A DNA stretch of 7,077 nucleotides, taken from the NCBI GenBank assembly GCA_019415925.1, contig DXYG01000102.1:1-7077 (forward strand), read 5' to 3'. This DNA comes from Clostridiales bacterium (GTDB lineage Bacteria; Bacillota; Clostridia; Oscillospirales; Acutalibacteraceae). The notes under the pieces are model-generated. The model saw only the letters and a list, made by a program, of their open reading frames with translations. It did not search any database and had not been told where the DNA came from. Positions within the stretch are counted from its first letter, which is position 1. Each line of letters starts with the position of its first letter. The translations under genes were made by a program, and so were the position numbers. This document shows, piece after piece, positions 6,043 through 7,077 of this stretch.

Positions 6043-6077
6043 TTTTTCCAACGTAATATTGAATAAAATAAAAACTT

Positions 6078-6110
6078 ACGGCAGTTTCGGGATTTGAAAC
6101 TGCCGTTTTT
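6078..6110. terminator. Strong intrinsic terminator after serA, possibly bidirectional
   Basis: ACGGCAGTTTC at 6078-6088 pairs perfectly with GAAACTGCCGT at 6096-6106 around a 7-base loop and runs into a T5 tract at 6106-6110. On the minus strand the same hairpin is followed by AAG and then T5 with more T-rich sequence (complement of 6064-6077). It may therefore also stop transcripts from the convergent hydrolase gene, which ends at 6152. Confidence 0.9.
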
Positions 6111-6151
6111 AGTTGCATTTTTTTGAATTGTAAGTGGTGAAATGATAAATT

Positions 6152-6964
6152 TCAGATTTTTATTCTGAAAAGTTTTTTTGCATTTCTGTACATTATGTTG
6201 TCGTAATCTTCCTTGCTCACCATAGCCTTGAACTCGTTGAAATACTGCTGATAAAGCGAACGGTTGCCAAATTTATCATTAAGATAGGTGTCCTTGCCGT
6301 CAATCGGGTTGTCCGAGCCAAAGAGGATTTTATCACTGCCCCACTTATTTATTGCTTTTAGAGTGCTCTCAATAGGTACCCACGTTGTGTCGCCGTAGAG
6401 ATTAGGCAGTTTGCCGAGCAACTCAATTGCCTGACTTTTGTCAGTCCCCAAGTCCATATGCACCATAACAAAATTTATTTCGGGGTGCTTTTTGGCCGCA
6501 TTGTAAAGTCGGAGTGAGTCAGCCTCAGCACAACCTCCCGTATGGGAAACTACGGGCAAGCTGTATTCTGCCGCTATTTTATACACCGATTCGAGCGTTT
6601 CATCATCGGGAGCTGTAATTGAATGAAAGGGGTGCAGCTTGAGTCCGTAAATTATATCCCTGTTGTCGGCAATCATTCTGATGAATTCTGCATCGGGGCG
6701 TTCCTGCCTGATTTTCAGCCAAGGCAATACACCGATTTTGTCGGAATGAGTTCTTGCAAATTCAAGAGTCTTTTTAAGAACGGCGTTCTGTGATTTCTGT
6801 ATACTTTGCGGAATCGGGGTGCCGTTGTGGTCGTTCTCGGCACATTCAATATTTGAAACAAGAGAAAAATCAATGCCGTATTTATCCATTGAGTAAAGCA
6901 CATTTTCGGGCGGCATATCGAAAACAAGCATATTGCCAATGTGAACGTGTGTGTCGATTATCAT
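6152..6964 (-). CDS. Amidohydrolase-family (amidohydrolase 2 type) metal-dependent hydrolase
   Basis: This encodes a 270-residue TIM-barrel hydrolase of the amidohydrolase 2 family. DTHVHIGN at residues 4-11 gives the first-strand HxH metal site (H6, H8). GLKLHPF (107-113), VVSHTGG (138-144, H141), FVMVHMD (165-171, H169) and LFGSDNP (214-220, D218) follow in the usual barrel order, so the metal-binding set appears complete. The family covers decarboxylases, lactonases and amide or ester hydrolases, and I cannot name the substrate. No signal peptide is seen, so it should be cytoplasmic. The start is the ATG whose complement is at 6962-6964, preceded by GGTGAT and placed, as usual for the family, directly before the HxH strand. 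A TTG at 7057 would add 31 residues with no family similarity. The gene converges on serCA and is transcribed separately. No confident promoter was found in 6965-7077. Confidence 0.85.
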   Translation of the reverse strand: MIIDTHVHIGNMLVFDMPPENVLYSMDKYGIDFSLVSNIECAENDHNGTPIPQSIQKSQNAVLKKTLEFARTHSDKIGVLPWLKIRQERPDAEFIRMIADNRDIIYGLKLHPFHSITAPDDETLESVYKIAAEYSLPVVSHTGGCAEADSLRLYNAAKKHPEINFVMVHMDLGTDKSQAIELLGKLPNLYGDTTWVPIESTLKAINKWGSDKILFGSDNPIDGKDTYLNDKFGNRSLYQQYFNEFKAMVSKEDYDNIMYRNAKKLFRIKI

Positions 6965-7054
6965 ATTATCACCGTAATACAAGGTTATTAGTTTTCGTGA
7001 GTTAAACGATAATTTAGCGGTGAGTTGACTCGCAAAAAAATTTAAAATTTCGGT

Positions 7055-7074
7055 CAAGCCTTTTTAAAGGCTTG
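7055..7074. repeat. Perfect 9-bp palindrome at the right edge
   Basis: CAAGCCTTT at 7055-7063 pairs with AAAGGCTTG at 7066-7074 across a 2-base centre. With so short a centre the RNA hairpin would lose its inner pairs to the loop. On the plus strand the window ends 3 bases later, so a following T-run cannot be judged. On the minus strand it is followed by ACCGAAATTTT and a later T7 run, not a canonical terminator. It may be the terminator of a gene outside the window, or an operator or repeat. Confidence 0.5.
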
Positions 7075-7077
7075 CGG

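Noticed and set aside
6965..7057. TTG start extending the minus-strand hydrolase by 31 residues
   Set aside because: The extension resembles no part of the family, and the ATG at 6964 with GGTGAT upstream precedes the HxH strand as usual.

Overview
The window looks like a chromosomal segment from a low- to moderate-GC Firmicute, most likely a gut clostridium of the Ruminococcus/Oscillospiraceae type. This is inferred from strong AGGAG-type ribosome binding sites, mixed AT-rich spacers with GC-richer housekeeping genes, a short-form SerA, a type 2 OMP decarboxylase, and a left-edge palindromic repeat of a kind I recall from gut clostridial genomes. No marker gene fixes the genus.

Layout, left to right. 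Bases 1-60 carry two adjacent perfect hairpins (an intergenic repeat). A small AT-rich gene for a DUF559/Vsr-like nuclease (87-467) follows. Next come a DRE-TIM aldolase gene related to HMG-CoA lyase and 4-hydroxy-2-oxovalerate aldolase (490-1470), pyrF (1548-2483), and a membrane O-acyltransferase (2488-3561) that starts 4 bases after the pyrF stop. All are on the plus strand. A 181-bp spacer then holds a near-consensus promoter, a 14-base direct repeat around its -10 box, and a leader hairpin. It drives serC (3743-4828) and serA (4888-6042), the first two steps of the phosphorylated serine pathway. A strong intrinsic terminator (6078-6110) closes that operon. Convergent on the minus strand is an amidohydrolase-family metal-dependent hydrolase (6964-6152). 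A perfect 9-bp palindrome sits at the right edge.

How the genes work together: SerA oxidises 3-phosphoglycerate and SerC transaminates the product. The third enzyme, phosphoserine phosphatase, is not here. PyrF makes UMP and is separated from other pyrimidine genes as far as the window shows. The aldolase, acyltransferase and amidohydrolase have recognisable folds but no substrate I can name. There is no clear new multi-gene system. The observations most worth checking are the palindromic repeat beside the DUF559 nuclease, and the direct repeats built into the serCA promoter.
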